A program made the translations under genes and the position numbers. Of a DNA stretch of 21,893 nucleotides, positions 21,644-21,893 are shown in pieces. This stretch comes from a virus. The notes below the pieces were generated by a model. That model was given only the letters and a program-made list of their open reading frames with translations. It was not told the origin of the DNA and made no database searches. The stretch's first letter is position 1, and every line of letters starts with the position of its first letter. The stretch spans positions 1 to 21,893 of IMG/VR virus record IMGVR_UViG_3300023174_000700; one strand, 5' to 3'.

Positions 21644-21893
21644 ATGTCTATTGTCTTACAAGGCTCAACTTCAGGTAGCGTTACATTACAAGAACCAGCC
21701 GTTGCTGGCTCTACTGTATTGACCTTACCAGCCGTATCGGGAACTGTTTTAACCACAGGCTCAAGCGGTCAGTCTATTCCTAAAGCCGCATTACCTACTG
21801 GTTCTGTGTTGCAAGTGGTTACTGGCTCAACTTCAACTTCTGTTGGCACTTCAGGAACTACTTATATTGATACTGGATTAAGTGCCACTATTA
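21644..21893 (+). CDS. Partial tail-fibre-like structural protein (cut by window end)
   Basis: An ATG at 21644, preceded by AAGGAA nearby, opens a frame that stays open to the last base, giving 83 codons of an incomplete protein. It begins with short Thr/Ser/Val/Leu-rich segments (QGSTSGSVTLQEPAVAGSTV, LTLPAVSGTVLTTGSSGQS), followed by VLQVVTGSTSTS and TTYIDTGLSATI. This SGSVTL-(x)-PA-x-AG-(x)-LTLP-x2-(S/T)GTVLTT opening is common in phage tail-fibre and receptor-binding accessory proteins placed after the main fibre. Only the N-terminal part is visible, so the domain that would decide its function is missing. Confidence 0.7.
   Translation, partial: MSIVLQGSTSGSVTLQEPAVAGSTVLTLPAVSGTVLTTGSSGQSIPKAALPTGSVLQVVTGSTSTSVGTSGTTYIDTGLSATI

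Noticed and set aside
19976-21893. Diversity-generating retroelement acting on the fibre
   Set aside because: No reverse transcriptase, template repeat or adenine-biased variable region is visible in the window.

Overview
The window is a piece of a tailed double-stranded DNA phage of podovirus (T7-like) build. It holds almost the whole virion-building module. The order is terminase large subunit, T7-type head-tail connector (portal), scaffold, major capsid protein, tail-tube adaptor, tail nozzle, three or four internal (ejected) virion proteins, a tail fibre with a T7-type N-terminal anchor, and the start of a second fibre-like gene cut by the window edge. G+C is roughly 40-45% in most lines I counted. 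The host cannot be named from the sequence; ejected core proteins and a T7-type fibre anchor suggest a Gram-negative bacterium. I see no RNA polymerase, replication, lysis, integrase, tRNA or CRISPR gene here.

Layout. Positions 12-733 (+): four very small, tightly coupled genes of unknown role, the last a 48-residue membrane protein. Positions 734-826: an AT-rich, palindrome-rich gap between convergent genes. Positions 827-2142 (-): a coupled two-gene unit, a calcineurin-type metallophosphoesterase with an N-terminal helix-turn-helix followed by an SprT-like zinc protease. Positions 2143-2198: a short divergent control region. Positions 2199-8682 (+): terminase, a T7 gp13-like protein, a row of small genes including two pairs of tandem paralogues, a beta-rich virion protein, a KGGL-type small protein, portal, a Bbp19-like protein and scaffold, ending in a strong intrinsic terminator. 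Positions 8743-8954: a gap holding a candidate promoter and a leader with four small stem-loops. Positions 8955-19930 (+): capsid, tail and ejection genes, most overlapping or spaced by a few bases. Positions 19976-21893: tail fibre region.

How the genes work together. The scaffold and portal nucleate the capsid shell, the terminase pumps and cuts DNA, and the adaptor (10162-10776) and nozzle (10776-12770) close the head and form the short tail. The products of 12772-19930 are probably stored in the head or core and ejected to carry DNA across the envelope, while the fibre finds the receptor.

Best leads. (1) A 65-codon gene at 16717-16914 lies entirely inside the 3' end of the 665-residue internal protein gene, in another frame, with a strong ribosome-binding site and an abrupt rise in G+C. 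(2) The same 665-residue protein has a domain whose Lys...Ile-Asp-Thr-His arrangement resembles the active site of HhH-GPD DNA glycosylases. (3) The capsid gene is insulated by a terminator and has its own candidate promoter and structured leader. Family names below are from memory; no database search was possible.
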